Assembly (NCBI RefSeq): GCF_013761175.1
Contig: NZ_JACDUR010000008.1
Coordinates: 578,546 to 642,545 of the forward strand
Direction: 5' to 3'
Origin: Nonomuraea soli
Lineage (GTDB): Bacteria; Actinomycetota; Actinomycetes; Streptosporangiales; Streptosporangiaceae
DNA length: 64,000 nt
A model generated the notes under the pieces. That model was not told the origin of the DNA, searched no databases, and worked only from the letters and a program-made list of their open reading frames with translations. Every line of letters begins with the position of its first letter. Position 1 is the first letter of the stretch. This document shows positions 52,189 through 60,798 of this stretch, one piece after another. The position numbers were made by a program, and so were the translations under genes.

Positions 52189-53025
52189 TCAGGCCCCTTC
52201 CGAGGTGAAGGTGGTGCGCAGGGTGCCGATGCCCTCGATCGTGCTGTGCAGCTGCTCGCCGGGCGCCAGGAAGCGGGCCGGGGTGCGGGTGCCGCCGATG
52301 CCGCCAGGGGTCCCCGTGAAGATCACGTCGCCGGGGAGCAGCGGGGTGACGCCCGACAGATACTCGACGAGCTGCGGCACATTGAAGATCATCTGGCTGG
52401 TGCGGGCGTGCTGCATCCGCTCGCCGTCCAGCTCGCAGCCGATCTCCAGGTCGCCGGGATCGGCGAACTCGTCCGGCGTGACCAGCCACGGGCCCGTCGG
52501 GCCGAACCCGGGGAAGGACTTGCCGAGGGAGAACTGGTGCGGCTGCGGAGGGGAGAGCTGGGTGATGCGCTCGGACAGGTCCTGGCCCACGGTCAGCCCG
52601 GCCACGTGCGACCAGGCCTCGGCCGCGCTCACCCGGTGGGCGCGGCGGCCGATCACCACAACGAGCTCCACCTCCCAGTCGGTCAGCCCGTGCGCGGGCA
52701 ACGTCACAACGGCGTCCTGGCCGGTCAGGCAGGAGACGAACTTGGTGAACACCGGCGGGCGGGCGCCCGGCTCGATGTTCGACTCCTCGGCGTGGTCGCG
52801 GTAGTTGACCCCGATGGCGAAGACCTGCCGCGGGGCGGGGGAGGGGGCCAGCAGGTCCTCCTCGGCGTACGGCACGGCGGGCCCGTCCAGCTCACCCAGG
52901 TCCGCCCAGCGCTCGAACAGCGCCTGGGGGTCGGCGGGCAGCCCGCCGCCACTGGCCTTCTCGATGTCGATCGCTCCCGCGCCGGTGATCAGCACCGCCC
53001 GGCCGGCGAGATTGGCAACGCGCAT
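52189..53025 (-). CDS. Fumarylacetoacetate hydrolase family protein
   Basis: A 278-residue FAH-fold enzyme. FAIGVNYRDHAEESN, TDWEVELVVVIGRRAHRVS and VIFTGTPGGIGGTRTP are the conserved metal and catalytic blocks. Relatives hydrolyse or tautomerise ring-fission products such as 2-hydroxymuconates and acylpyruvates. It is the promoter-proximal gene of the aromatic operon, with GAAGGGG ahead of its ATG, and follows the PucR-type regulator gene after 85 nt. Confidence 0.88.
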   Translation of the reverse strand: MRVANLAGRAVLITGAGAIDIEKASGGGLPADPQALFERWADLGELDGPAVPYAEEDLLAPSPAPRQVFAIGVNYRDHAEESNIEPGARPPVFTKFVSCLTGQDAVVTLPAHGLTDWEVELVVVIGRRAHRVSAAEAWSHVAGLTVGQDLSERITQLSPPQPHQFSLGKSFPGFGPTGPWLVTPDEFADPGDLEIGCELDGERMQHARTSQMIFNVPQLVEYLSGVTPLLPGDVIFTGTPGGIGGTRTPARFLAPGEQLHSTIEGIGTLRTTFTSEGA

Positions 53026-53110
53026 GGGCGCCCCTTCTTCAGCGGTTCCTCACGCCGATTCAACGAGGGCGCGGCCCGCAGCCGCTTGGGCTCCCAGCCC
53101 AGAAAGCGCG

Positions 53111-54397
53111 TCAGGGCTTGGGCTCTGAGCGGGTGATCTCGAGCGCCAGGCGCACATCGAGCAGGTCGCCCGAGAGCGGGCGGCCCAGCAGTTCCTCGGC
53201 CCGCTTGATCCGGTAGGTGACGGTGTTGCGGGAGACGTGCAGCAGTTCGGCCGCGCGTTGCGGGCTGCGCCCGGCGGCCAGGTAGGTGCGCAGCGTCTCG
53301 CGCAGCTCCGCCGTACGCCCGCCGTCCTCCAGCAGCGCCCCCAGGGTCTCCTCGACGAACCACCTCGACCGTTCGGCGTCGGCGGCCAGCAGCGACCGCA
53401 CCCGGATGTCGGCGTGGCGGCGCAGGCGCACGTCCCCGCCGAGGAAACCCTGCGCCTCGCGGGCGCCCAGATGGCTGCGCCTGAACCCGGCCACCCCGGC
53501 GGCGGGCGGGCCGAGCGCCAGCCGCAACCCGGCAGGGACCTCGACGGTACGGGCCTGCGCCTGTCGTGCTTCGGCGGACGGCACCGCAGGCGCCTCGGCG
53601 GTGGTCGCCGTCCACGCCCACACGTCCGACGGCCCCGCCTGGACGGTGAGCACGCCCTGCCCGCCCACCGCCCTGCCGACCTCGGATGCGAAGCGGCGCA
53701 GCACCTCGGCGGGCGTGTCGAGCTCGTCGGCGGCGACGATGAAGGCCAGGTGGTGGCGCGTGATGTCGTACCCGAGGGTCCGGGTGGCCGAGCCCTGATC
53801 GATGCGCCGCCCGCCGAGGATGTCGTCGACGATCCGGCGCCTGGCCGCCTCGGTGCTGGCCTGCCAGCGGTCGCGCTCGGCGATGTACTCCTCCGCCATC
53901 CGGCTGGCGTGCGCGTCGGCGTAGGAGAACAGCAGCTCGCTCACCCGGTGGCTCTCCGGCAGGCGGACCGGCTCAGGCTCGGCGTCGATGGCGTCCATGA
54001 GGCGCTGGTGCAGGCAGGCGTGCCCGATGCGGACCCCGCGCAGCACCAGGTCCAGCGGCACACCACGGCGGACCAGCTCGGCGTTGCCCTCCACCGCCTC
54101 CATCGGCACCTGCTCCGGTGTCGGGCGGGCGTCGCGCAGCAGCCCGCCGAGCGCCGCGAGCACGGTGGCCTCGACCGAGCGGCGCAGCGTCTCGAACTGC
54201 GTGCGCCCGCCCCCGTAGGCGGGGACCTGGCGGATGACCTCGTGCGTCATCCACTCGGCGGTCTCCACCGCCCAGCCGGCCGGGCCGTGGCCCAGGATCT
54301 CGCGGGCCAGCGCCTGGGTGGCGGCGGGCACGGCCGAGCCAGGGCCGCCGCCCTGGGGCCGCAGTCCGAGCAACCACCGGCACGCGCTGTCGTTCAC
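53111..54397 (-). CDS. PucR/CdaR-family helix-turn-helix regulator
   Basis: A 428-residue regulator. Residues about 1-190 are a sensor region with conserved RRGVPLDLVLRGVRIGHACLHQ. A GGDEF-like middle follows. The C-terminal HTH_30 domain reads RSPQRAAELLHVSRNTVTYRIKRAEELLGRPL. Such proteins control purine, sugar-acid or aromatic catabolism. It is encoded directly upstream of and co-directional with the aromatic operon, which it probably controls. The start is GTG 54397. Confidence 0.87.
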   Translation of the reverse strand: MNDSACRWLLGLRPQGGGPGSAVPAATQALAREILGHGPAGWAVETAEWMTHEVIRQVPAYGGGRTQFETLRRSVEATVLAALGGLLRDARPTPEQVPMEAVEGNAELVRRGVPLDLVLRGVRIGHACLHQRLMDAIDAEPEPVRLPESHRVSELLFSYADAHASRMAEEYIAERDRWQASTEAARRRIVDDILGGRRIDQGSATRTLGYDITRHHLAFIVAADELDTPAEVLRRFASEVGRAVGGQGVLTVQAGPSDVWAWTATTAEAPAVPSAEARQAQARTVEVPAGLRLALGPPAAGVAGFRRSHLGAREAQGFLGGDVRLRRHADIRVRSLLAADAERSRWFVEETLGALLEDGGRTAELRETLRTYLAAGRSPQRAAELLHVSRNTVTYRIKRAEELLGRPLSGDLLDVRLALEITRSEPKP

Positions 54398-54555
54398 ACG
54401 CTCAGTCCTAGCACGTCACCGCGACGCCACGGCGCCGGAGCCCTGACAGCGCCCCGCGGTGATGTCAGCGGCGTGTCAGGCGGCCATGGGTGCCGTATCA
54501 GGGCGGTCGGCGACCGTAGAGCCATCGACGGAACACCCTGAAGGAGCACACCGGC

Positions 54556-54960
54556 ATGAACACCCTCAACGAGCAGGACCAGGTCACCTTGCGGATCGCC
54601 GCCTGGGGCGCCGTTTCGCTGATGTCCGCGGCCGGCATCGCCGGCTCCGCCCACAAGGTCGCCACCCACGGCGCCCTGGCCCTGTCGGCGGCGACCGGCC
54701 AGGTCGGGCACGTGCTGGCCAAGGCGCCCAAGAGCAAGGAGCTGAAGTTCAGGACCGTGGCGGAGCTCGCCGACCGGGTGCTGCCGGCCCTTTCCGACTC
54801 CATGTCCCTGCTGAAGGCGCACGACCCGGCCGAGGCCGCCAACTTCCGCAGCACCGTGATCGTCGCCCTCGACGCGGCGGCCGGGGTGCACAAGGGGCAG
54901 CCGAGCCCCGCGCTGACCGAGATGGCCCGCAAGATCACCGCTGCCCTCGACCTCGCCTGA
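54556..54960 (+). CDS. Small Ala-rich protein of unknown function
   Basis: A 134-residue protein with a good ribosome site (AAGGAGCACACC before the ATG). It is helical and Ala-rich: a mildly hydrophobic stretch at residues 14-35 (RIAAWGAVSLMSAAGIAG), then KSKELKFRTVAELADRVLPALSD and an amphipathic C-terminal helix. No known family is recognised. The sequence bias looks coding and the frame is closed by a proper stop. The serine hydrolase gene follows 32 nt later and may be co-transcribed. Confidence 0.7.
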   Translation: MNTLNEQDQVTLRIAAWGAVSLMSAAGIAGSAHKVATHGALALSAATGQVGHVLAKAPKSKELKFRTVAELADRVLPALSDSMSLLKAHDPAEAANFRSTVIVALDAAAGVHKGQPSPALTEMARKITAALDLA

Positions 54961-54992
54961 CATCCCCCGCGAACCCCTGGAGACGATCAATC

Positions 54993-56144
54993 ATGAAGAC
55001 CAAGACGATCCGGCGCGTGACGGTTCCCTTCCTGGCGGCCGGCCTGCTGGCCGGTGCGCTCACGGCGCCCGCCGCGGCCGGGGACCGTCCGGAGCTGCGC
55101 CAGAACCTGCAGGAGTGGATCGACGCCGGCTTCACCGGCATCCAGCTGCGGGTCCGTGACGAGAAGGGAGAATGGGCCGGCAGCGCGGGCATGCGCGAGC
55201 TCGGCGCCTCCGCCAAGCCGCCGACGAACGGGTCGTTCTGGACGGGCAGCGTGACCAAGACCGTCGTCGCCACCGTCGTGCTGCAGCTGGTGGCCGAGAA
55301 CAGGGTCACCCTGGACTCCCCGGTGGCCGACCACCTGCCGGAGTACGGCCTCGACCGGCGGATCACGGTGCGGATGCTGCTCCAGCACACCAGCGGGCTG
55401 TTCAACTACACCGGCGACCTGGGACCGGACGGCACGTGGATGCCCGGGATCACCGCCTCGGGCGACGCCTGGGTGACGGAGCGGTTCCGCAGTTACACGC
55501 CGCAGGAGCTGGTGCGGGTCGCGCTGTCGAAGCCGCCCAGGTTCGAGCCGGGAGCCGGGCAGGAGTACTCCAACACCAACTTCACGCTGGCCCAGCTGCT
55601 GATCGAGAAGATCACCGGGCGTCCCTACGCCGACGAGTTGCGGGATCGCATCCTGCGGCCGCTGGGCATGCGCGACACCATGGTGCCGGGCGACCGCACA
55701 CGCCTGCCCGGGCCGCACGCCCACGGCTACTACCGCGTCCAGGGGAAGGTGGTCGACGTCTCGCGCCAGAACCTCTCCCTGCTGACCGGCGCCGGTGACC
55801 TGATCACCACCACCAAGGACCAGGCCACCTTCATGTCCGCGCTGAACGGCGGCAGGCTCCTGCCCGCGCCGCTGCTCGACGAGATGCGCAAGCCGTACGG
55901 CAAGCTCGGCTACGGCCTGGGCCTGTTCGTGCAGGACCTCGGCCCGGGCTGCGGCACCGTCTACCAGCACAACGGCAGCCCGCCCCACGGCTACGGCGCG
56001 CTGATGTACAGCTCGCCCGACGGCAGGAAGACCCTGACCGCCTCGGTGACGTGGGTGGACGAGTCGCCGGCCCGCGGCGCGGCGCAGCACTTCGACCGGC
56101 TGCTCAAGAGCCTGCTCACGCAGGTGTACTGCGAGGCCCGCTGA
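54993..56144 (+). CDS. Secreted serine hydrolase (beta-lactamase/DD-peptidase class C family)
   Basis: A 383-residue exported protein. The signal peptide is residues 1-30 (KTIRRVTVPFLAAGLLAG, ending A-A-A-G). The catalytic SxxK is SVTK in WTGSVTKTVVATVVLQ, the YxN motif is YSNTN, and HNGSPPHGYG replaces the KTG-type triad with H-x-G. This is typical of D-Ala-D-Ala carboxypeptidase/esterase-like class C relatives such as the R61 DD-peptidase. It probably acts on cell wall or esters outside the cell. Its last 29 bp overlap the convergent TetR gene. Confidence 0.87.
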   Translation: MKTKTIRRVTVPFLAAGLLAGALTAPAAAGDRPELRQNLQEWIDAGFTGIQLRVRDEKGEWAGSAGMRELGASAKPPTNGSFWTGSVTKTVVATVVLQLVAENRVTLDSPVADHLPEYGLDRRITVRMLLQHTSGLFNYTGDLGPDGTWMPGITASGDAWVTERFRSYTPQELVRVALSKPPRFEPGAGQEYSNTNFTLAQLLIEKITGRPYADELRDRILRPLGMRDTMVPGDRTRLPGPHAHGYYRVQGKVVDVSRQNLSLLTGAGDLITTTKDQATFMSALNGGRLLPAPLLDEMRKPYGKLGYGLGLFVQDLGPGCGTVYQHNGSPPHGYGALMYSSPDGRKTLTASVTWVDESPARGAAQHFDRLLKSLLTQVYCEAR

Positions 56145-56754
56145 CGGCGCCGTACCTGGCGAGGAAGAGATCGACGCCCCCGGTGATCAGCCGCTCGGCG
56201 AGGTCACCGGGGAGCGCGGAACCGATGGTGCCGGCGATCAGGTGCGGGTAGATCGTGAGGGAGAAGAACTGCAGGACGGCCACCTCGCGGTCGGGGATCT
56301 CCAGCAGGCCGCGCCCGCACAGGTCGCCGAGGGCCTCACCCAGGTCGGCCGCCGACCGGGCGGGGCCGCGAGTCAGGTAGGCCTCGCCGAGCTCGGGGAA
56401 GCGCCGCAGCTCGGCGGTGACGAGGTTGCGCAGGGCCAGCCGGGACGGGTCGGTGGCGGCGGTCACCAGCGCGCGGGCCAGGTGCAGCAGCGCCTCGCGC
56501 GCGCCGGCGGCCTCGGACAGGCGGGCGCGCAGCTCGGCCATGGTGGTGTGGGCCTCGCCCATGGCCTGGCCGACGACCTCGGTGAACAGCTCCTCCTTGC
56601 TGCCGAAGTGGTTGTAGACGGTCACCTTCGACACTCCTGCCCTCGCGGCGATGAGGTCCATCCCGGCGTCGAAGCCTTCCGAGACGAACAGCTCGCGTGC
56701 GGCGGCGACGATGGCCTGGCGGCTGCGCTCGGCCCGCTTACCCGTTGGCGTCAT
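56116..56754 (-). CDS. TetR-family regulator
   Basis: A 212-residue repressor. N-terminal HTH: RSRQAIVAAARELFVSEGF, then LIAARAGVSKVTVYNHFGSKEELF. The helical ligand domain ends ERLITGGVDLFLARYG (AefR-like C-terminal region). It is divergent from the mycothiol-dependent isomerase gene across a 27-bp spacer that contains a perfect palindrome, so it very likely represses both genes. Confidence 0.9.
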   Translation of the reverse strand: MTPTGKRAERSRQAIVAAARELFVSEGFDAGMDLIAARAGVSKVTVYNHFGSKEELFTEVVGQAMGEAHTTMAELRARLSEAAGAREALLHLARALVTAATDPSRLALRNLVTAELRRFPELGEAYLTRGPARSAADLGEALGDLCGRGLLEIPDREVAVLQFFSLTIYPHLIAGTIGSALPGDLAERLITGGVDLFLARYGAVSGPRSTPA

Positions 56755-56756
56755 AG

Positions 56757-56774
56757 CTGTACTGTACAGTACAG
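56757..56774. promoter_or_regulatory. TetR operator, perfect 18-bp palindrome
   Basis: CTGTACTGTACAGTACAG is perfectly self-complementary and fills most of the 27-bp gap between divergent start codons (56754 and 56782). The second gene starts only 7 nt beyond it. Confidence 0.85.
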
Positions 56775-56781
56775 TTCAGAT

Positions 56782-57399
56782 ATGAACGCCATCTGGGACG
56801 TCGTCCACACCGAACGCGCGGCACTGATCAGCGACCTCGCGCAGCTGCCCGCCGAACGATGGGCCACGCCGTCGCTGTGCCCCGGCTGGGACGTGCACGA
56901 CGTGCTCGCCCACCTCGTCGACGACGCCAAGACCACCTGGCCGGGCTTCATGCTCCGCCTGGCCGCCGCCCGGTTCGACTTCGACCGCTACAACGGCGAC
57001 GGCCTGGCGCGCGAACGGCGAGCAGACCCCCGCGCCACCCTCGCCGCCTTCGAAGCGGTCTCCCGCCGCACCACCAGCGCGCCCGCGCCCAAGGCCACCC
57101 GCCTCGTCGAGGCGTTCGTGCACGGCGAGGACATCCGCCGCCCCCTCGGCCTGGGCAGGGCCTACCCGGCCGAGCACGTCGCCGCGGCCCTGCGCCACCA
57201 GCTCGCCACCGGCGTGGGCATGGGCGGCGGAAAGGAACGCGCCGCCGGGCTGCGGCTGATCGCCACCGACACCTCGCTCGACCACGGGGAGGGCCAGGAA
57301 GTGCGCGGCACCGCCCTGGCGCTCCTGCTCGCCGTGTCCGGCAGGCCCGTCGCCGCCGACGAGCTCACCGGACCCGGCCTCACCGCCCTGACGCGATGA
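56782..57399 (+). CDS. Maleylpyruvate isomerase family mycothiol-dependent enzyme
   Basis: A 205-residue DinB-like protein with the actinobacterial signature SLCPGWDVHDVLAHLVDDAKT near the N-terminus and HGEDIRRPLG in the middle, supplying the metal-binding histidines. Family members use mycothiol as thiol cofactor or act in thiol-dependent detoxification. It lies directly behind the TetR operator, so a leaderless or very short-leader transcript is implied. Control by a TetR repressor suggests induction by a toxic compound. Confidence 0.83.
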   Translation: MNAIWDVVHTERAALISDLAQLPAERWATPSLCPGWDVHDVLAHLVDDAKTTWPGFMLRLAAARFDFDRYNGDGLARERRADPRATLAAFEAVSRRTTSAPAPKATRLVEAFVHGEDIRRPLGLGRAYPAEHVAAALRHQLATGVGMGGGKERAAGLRLIATDTSLDHGEGQEVRGTALALLLAVSGRPVAADELTGPGLTALTR

Positions 57400-57498
57400 A
57401 CGCGCCGACCACGCCGGGCCTGGCGTCCGCCTGCAGGAAGGGCCCGGCTCCGGCGATCAGCGCGTGCCCCGGTGCCCTGGCTGCCCTAACCGCTGTTC

Positions 57499-57648
57499 AC
57501 CGGCGGGACCTCCTTCGCCGTCATGGTGCCCGGCCTGGAGGCCGACGGGGAGCATGTGCGCGCCATCGACGTGGTGAGCAATCCCGACAAGTTCACTTCT
57601 CTGGACGATCCTCGTCGAGAAGACGGACCTCGTAGACCCGCTCGGTGA
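57499..57648 (+). pseudogene. C-terminal remnant of a SigJ-like ECF sigma factor
   Basis: The plus frame reads FAVMVPGLEADGEHVRAIDV followed by VSNPDKFTSL, the ending typical of SnoaL-tailed ECF sigma factors (R-N-P-D-K-L type). No sigma domains remain upstream and the region is only about 50 codons, partly under the convergent SnoaL gene. It is probably a deletion relic. Confidence 0.45.
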
Positions 57649-58018
57649 ACCGCCAGCCGTCGGCGGTGCGCGCGTACCGGTCGTGGTAGATGGCGAAGTT
57701 GCGGTGCCACTGACCGTCGCGGGTCTTGATCACCTCCTGCATGTAGGCACGGCCGGTCGCGGTGTCGCCGTCCAGCCGGATCGAGCCCGGATGGGTCTGC
57801 TGGACGAAGAGCTCGACGAACGCGTCCCGCCGCTCGCCCCAGGCGCGCATCTGCTCGTGGCCGACGAGCTCGACCGGCACGTTGGGCATGCGCAACGCGC
57901 CGTCGGGGGTGAACAGCGCGGCCAGGCGGTCGAAGTCGCCCATCGTCGCCGCGTCGGTGAACTCGCCGCGCAACGCCTCGATCTCGACGCGGTCGGCGAT
58001 GAGCTGGAAATCGGTCAT
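57593..58018 (-). CDS. SnoaL-like nuclear transport factor 2 family protein
   Basis: A 141-residue alpha+beta-barrel protein: RVEIEALRGEFTDAATMGDFDRLAALFTPDG, with GHEQMRAWGERRD and HRNFAIYHDRYARTADGWRF later, the usual SnoaL_4 pattern of small cyclases, dehydratases or binding proteins. ATG 58018 aligns with the family start; the longer frame upstream has no family resemblance. The function cannot be specified. Confidence 0.8.
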   Translation of the reverse strand: MTDFQLIADRVEIEALRGEFTDAATMGDFDRLAALFTPDGALRMPNVPVELVGHEQMRAWGERRDAFVELFVQQTHPGSIRLDGDTATGRAYMQEVIKTRDGQWHRNFAIYHDRYARTADGWRFTERVYEVRLLDEDRPEK

Positions 58019-58114
58019 CGTGGATCTCCAAGGTCGGTGTAAGTGACGGTCAGCTCTTCCGACGACGCAGCGCTCCGAATGGTGAGGCGGCCAGGTTGTG
58101 GGAAGGTCTCCGGC

Positions 58115-58828
58115 ATGCTGCAGGTCTGCCTGAACGGCGCGCGGGGCCGCGCCGAGCACGAGCGCCTCCCCTTGACGCCCGCCGAACTGGCCGCCGCTGC
58201 GAAGGAGGCGGTCGCGGCCGGCGCCGAGGACATCCACCTCCACCCGAAGGACGACGGCGGGGCCGACACCATGGAGCCGGACCACGTCGCCGCCGCCGTC
58301 ACGGCGGTTCGCTCCGCCGTACCCGGCATCCCCGTCGGCGTGACCACCGGCGCGTGGACCGGCGCGGACCGGGCCGGCCACGTGCGGGCCTGGAGCGTGC
58401 TGCCCGACCACGCGTCGGTGAACTGGCACGAGGACGGTGCGGCCGAACTCGCCGACACGCTGCTGGAACGAGGCGTCGGCATCGAGGCCGGGATCTTCTC
58501 CGGCACCGGCGCCGCCGAGCGGTTCCTGGCCTGGCCGCGTGCCGGCCGGGTGCTGCGCGTGCTGGCCGAGATCACCGACACCGACCCCGTCACCGCCGTG
58601 GGCTCCGCCGTCGCGCTGGTCGAGGAGCTGGCGGGGCGGCCGATCCTGCTCCACGGAGAGGACGACGCGGCCTGGGCCGTCCTCGCCGTGGCGGGCGCAC
58701 GCGGGCTGTCGACGAGGATCGGGCTCGAAGACACCCTGCGCATGCCCGACGGAAGTCCGGCTCCCGACAACGCCGCCCTGGTCGCGGCGGCGCGCCGCCT
58801 GCTGGCCAGACGCGTCCGGCGTTCCTGA
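58115..58828 (+). CDS. BKACE family beta-keto acid cleavage enzyme (DUF849)
   Basis: A 237-residue TIM-barrel protein: LQVCLNGARGRAEHERLPLTPAELAAAA, EDIHLHPKDDGG (metal-binding histidines), IPVGVTTGAWT and VGIEAGIFSG. BKACE enzymes split beta-keto acids with acetyl-CoA. It is somewhat shorter than the usual 270-310 residues. ATG 58115 begins right at the first barrel strand. Its last codons lie in a small tandem duplication that also touches the end of the convergent MFS gene. Confidence 0.8.
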   Translation: MLQVCLNGARGRAEHERLPLTPAELAAAAKEAVAAGAEDIHLHPKDDGGADTMEPDHVAAAVTAVRSAVPGIPVGVTTGAWTGADRAGHVRAWSVLPDHASVNWHEDGAAELADTLLERGVGIEAGIFSGTGAAERFLAWPRAGRVLRVLAEITDTDPVTAVGSAVALVEELAGRPILLHGEDDAAWAVLAVAGARGLSTRIGLEDTLRMPDGSPAPDNAALVAAARRLLARRVRRS

Positions 58829-58903
58829 CGTGCGGGCCAGGCGCGTCCGGCGTTCCTGACGACGAGGGCCGCCTGCTGGCTAGGCGCGTACGGCGTTCCT
58901 GAC
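58804..58903. repeat. Triplicated 26-bp 3'-end repeat between convergent genes
   Basis: Three near-identical copies (core GCGTCCGGCGTTCCTGACG, third with one change) at 58804-58829, 58835-58860 and 58878-58903. The first encodes the C-terminus and stop of the BKACE gene; the third forms the C-terminus and stop of the MFS gene on the other strand. Confidence 0.85.
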
Positions 58904-60199
58904 GATGAGGGCCGCCGTCAGGCACACCGCCCCGGCCACCGCGAGACCCGGCGCGGGGCCGAGCGCCGCCATCACGCCGGTCGCGGCGGCCAGCGTGAAG
59001 GTCTCCAGGCTCATCCGGGTCGTGCTGAACAGCGCCGCCCCGGCTCCACCCCGGTGCGAGGGCACATGCTTCAGCGCCTGGCCGTCGGGCACCCCCTCGG
59101 TCAGCCCCAGGCAGAGCCCGATCGCCGCCGCCGCGGCGAGCAGGGCGGCCGGATGGTCGGTGAGCTGCAACACGGCCGCCGTCACGGCGCAGGCGAACAG
59201 CGCCGCCGTCACCAGCTGCCTGGCCCAGCGCCGGGCGAGCCTGGCCGCCACCAGCGGCAGCAGCGTCGACGGCACGGTCAGCAGGCTGAGCATGACCGCC
59301 GCCTGGCCCGGCCCCATGCCGCGCGCGTCGGCGAGCTGGGGCAGCACCGTCAGGCCCACGACCAGCACACCCATGAACGCGCCGGTCGCCACGCCGTACG
59401 CGCGGTAGGCCGGGATACGCAGCAGATCCATGGGGATCGCCGGCTCGTCGGCACGCCGCTCCACGCGGACCAGGACGACACCGCAGACAGCGGCGACCAC
59501 CACGAGGCCCACCGGCGCCCACCACGCGACGCCGGGACCGAGCCCGATCCCCAGCGCCGTGACCACTGCGGCCACGACCACGCCGAACAACACGGCGCCT
59601 GCCAGGTCGAACCGCCCCTGCGGCTCGGGGCTGCGCAGGCCGGGCAGGCCGACCGTGCCCACGGCCGCGAGAGCGGCGACGACCCCGGGCACGACGAAGA
59701 CCAGCTCCCAGCCGCCGACGGCCATGAGCCCCTGGGCCACCACCGGTCCGAGGGCCAGGCTGGTGCCGAGGACGGCGCCGGTGTAGCCGAACACCTGGCG
59801 GCGTTCCTCCGGCGGGTAGACGGCGAGGATCATCGCGGAACCGCCCGCCGCGCACATGGCGGCCCCGGCCCCGGCCACCGTGCGCAACACCACGAGGGAC
59901 AGCAGGTCGGGCGCGAACGCCGACGCCACCCCGGTGACGGCGACCAGGAGATTGCCCGCGGCGAAGAAGCGGGTGCGGGAGGTGCGGTCGGCGCCCGCGC
60001 CCGCCAGCAGCAGCGCCGCGGCGAACAGGCCGTTGTAGGCCAGGGCGAGCCACGGGCCGAGGGCGTCGGCGCCGGGCAGGCCCGCGGTCACGGCGGGGAC
60101 GACGGCCGTCGCGCCGGTGATCGCGAGCGGGAAGACGACATGGGAGATCAGGACGGCGAGCAGGACACGCCGACGCTGACCGGAAGACAAGACGAACAA
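58880..60199 (-). CDS. MFS transporter (DHA-type drug efflux)
   Basis: A 439-residue membrane protein with about 12-14 hydrophobic helices, GAGADRTSRTRFFAAGNLL (loop 2-3 motif A-like) and LRTVAGAGAAMCAAGGSAMILAVYPPEERR. It is probably a proton-driven exporter. The start is an uncommon TTG at 60199 with GGAG about 10 nt upstream. The MerR-type regulator gene lies upstream on the same strand. The 152-bp gap (60200-60351) holds a GC-rich hairpin (TGCGCCG 60285-60291 / CGGCGCA 60308-60314), possibly the regulator's terminator. Confidence 0.85.
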   Translation of the reverse strand: MFVLSSGQRRRVLLAVLISHVVFPLAITGATAVVPAVTAGLPGADALGPWLALAYNGLFAAALLLAGAGADRTSRTRFFAAGNLLVAVTGVASAFAPDLLSLVVLRTVAGAGAAMCAAGGSAMILAVYPPEERRQVFGYTGAVLGTSLALGPVVAQGLMAVGGWELVFVVPGVVAALAAVGTVGLPGLRSPEPQGRFDLAGAVLFGVVVAAVVTALGIGLGPGVAWWAPVGLVVVAAVCGVVLVRVERRADEPAIPMDLLRIPAYRAYGVATGAFMGVLVVGLTVLPQLADARGMGPGQAAVMLSLLTVPSTLLPLVAARLARRWARQLVTAALFACAVTAAVLQLTDHPAALLAAAAAIGLCLGLTEGVPDGQALKHVPSHRGGAGAALFSTTRMSLETFTLAAATGVMAALGPAPGLAVAGAVCLTAALIVRNAVRA

Positions 60200-60351
60200 G
60201 GACGCGCTCCGGAACAGGGAAGTCCGAGCGCCGCAAGGGCGCTCCTGGCCATGGGCTCAGGAGCGACGACGAAGCCTGGTGTTATGCGCCGCCGCCGCTC
60301 TCAGCGACGGCGCACCCTGTCCGCTTTGGGCACGGGCATACCTTAACGAAA

Positions 60352-60726
60352 TCACCCTGTCCGGGCGAACGAATTCAGGGCGGTCGCCAGCAGCCCGTCC
60401 AGGGCGCGCTGGGAGGCCTGCAGGTCGGCGATGGTCGCGGCGATCCTGCCGCGCTCGCGCCTGAGCTGCTCCACCAGGCCGGGGCAGGGCGTGGGCACCG
60501 CCCGGCCGCCGTCGTCGTGCACGCAGTGCAGGAGCCTGCCGATCGCCACCGTCGGCAGCCCGGCCTCCAGGAGCAGGCGGATGTGCCGCACCGCTGCCAC
60601 ATCGGACTCGGCGTAGTCGCGGTAGCCGTTCGCCCGCCGTACCGGAGTGAGCAGGCCCTGCTCCTCGTAGTAGCGCAGCAGCCGCCGGCTCACACCGGAC
60701 CGCTCGGACAGGTCGCCGATGCGCAC
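60352..60726 (-). CDS. MerR-family regulator
   Basis: A 124-residue protein. HTH and wing: MRIGDLSERSGVSRRLLRYYEEQGLL, then TPVRRANGYRDYAESDV. A coiled-coil dimerisation helix follows (LVEQLRRERGRIAATIADLQASQRAL). A single Cys in VPTPCPGL does not make a clear metal site. Divergent from the SDR gene, with a MerR-type promoter (20-bp spacer, dyad) between them, so it almost certainly activates or represses that gene. Confidence 0.9.
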   Translation of the reverse strand: MRIGDLSERSGVSRRLLRYYEEQGLLTPVRRANGYRDYAESDVAAVRHIRLLLEAGLPTVAIGRLLHCVHDDGGRAVPTPCPGLVEQLRRERGRIAATIADLQASQRALDGLLATALNSFARTG

Positions 60727-60738
60727 GGGTTCCTCCAG

Positions 60739-60770
60739 TTGACCTTCACATGGATGTGACGCCCTAGCCT
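60739..60770 (+). promoter_or_regulatory. MerR-type promoter with central dyad
   Basis: The -35 is TTGACC (60739-60744) and the -10 is TAGCCT (60765-60770). The 20-bp spacer is overlong, as expected for MerR activation, and contains the perfect dyad TCACATGGATGTGA (60746-60759). It drives the SDR gene at 60799. Confidence 0.8.
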
Positions 60771-60798
60771 CCGTGCCAACACGAAGGAGGAGTCACTT

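Noticed and set aside
58590..60236. A 548-codon minus-strand frame over the MFS gene
   Set aside because: Arg/Ala/Gly-rich shadow without membrane segments; the overlapping frame encodes a clear MFS protein.
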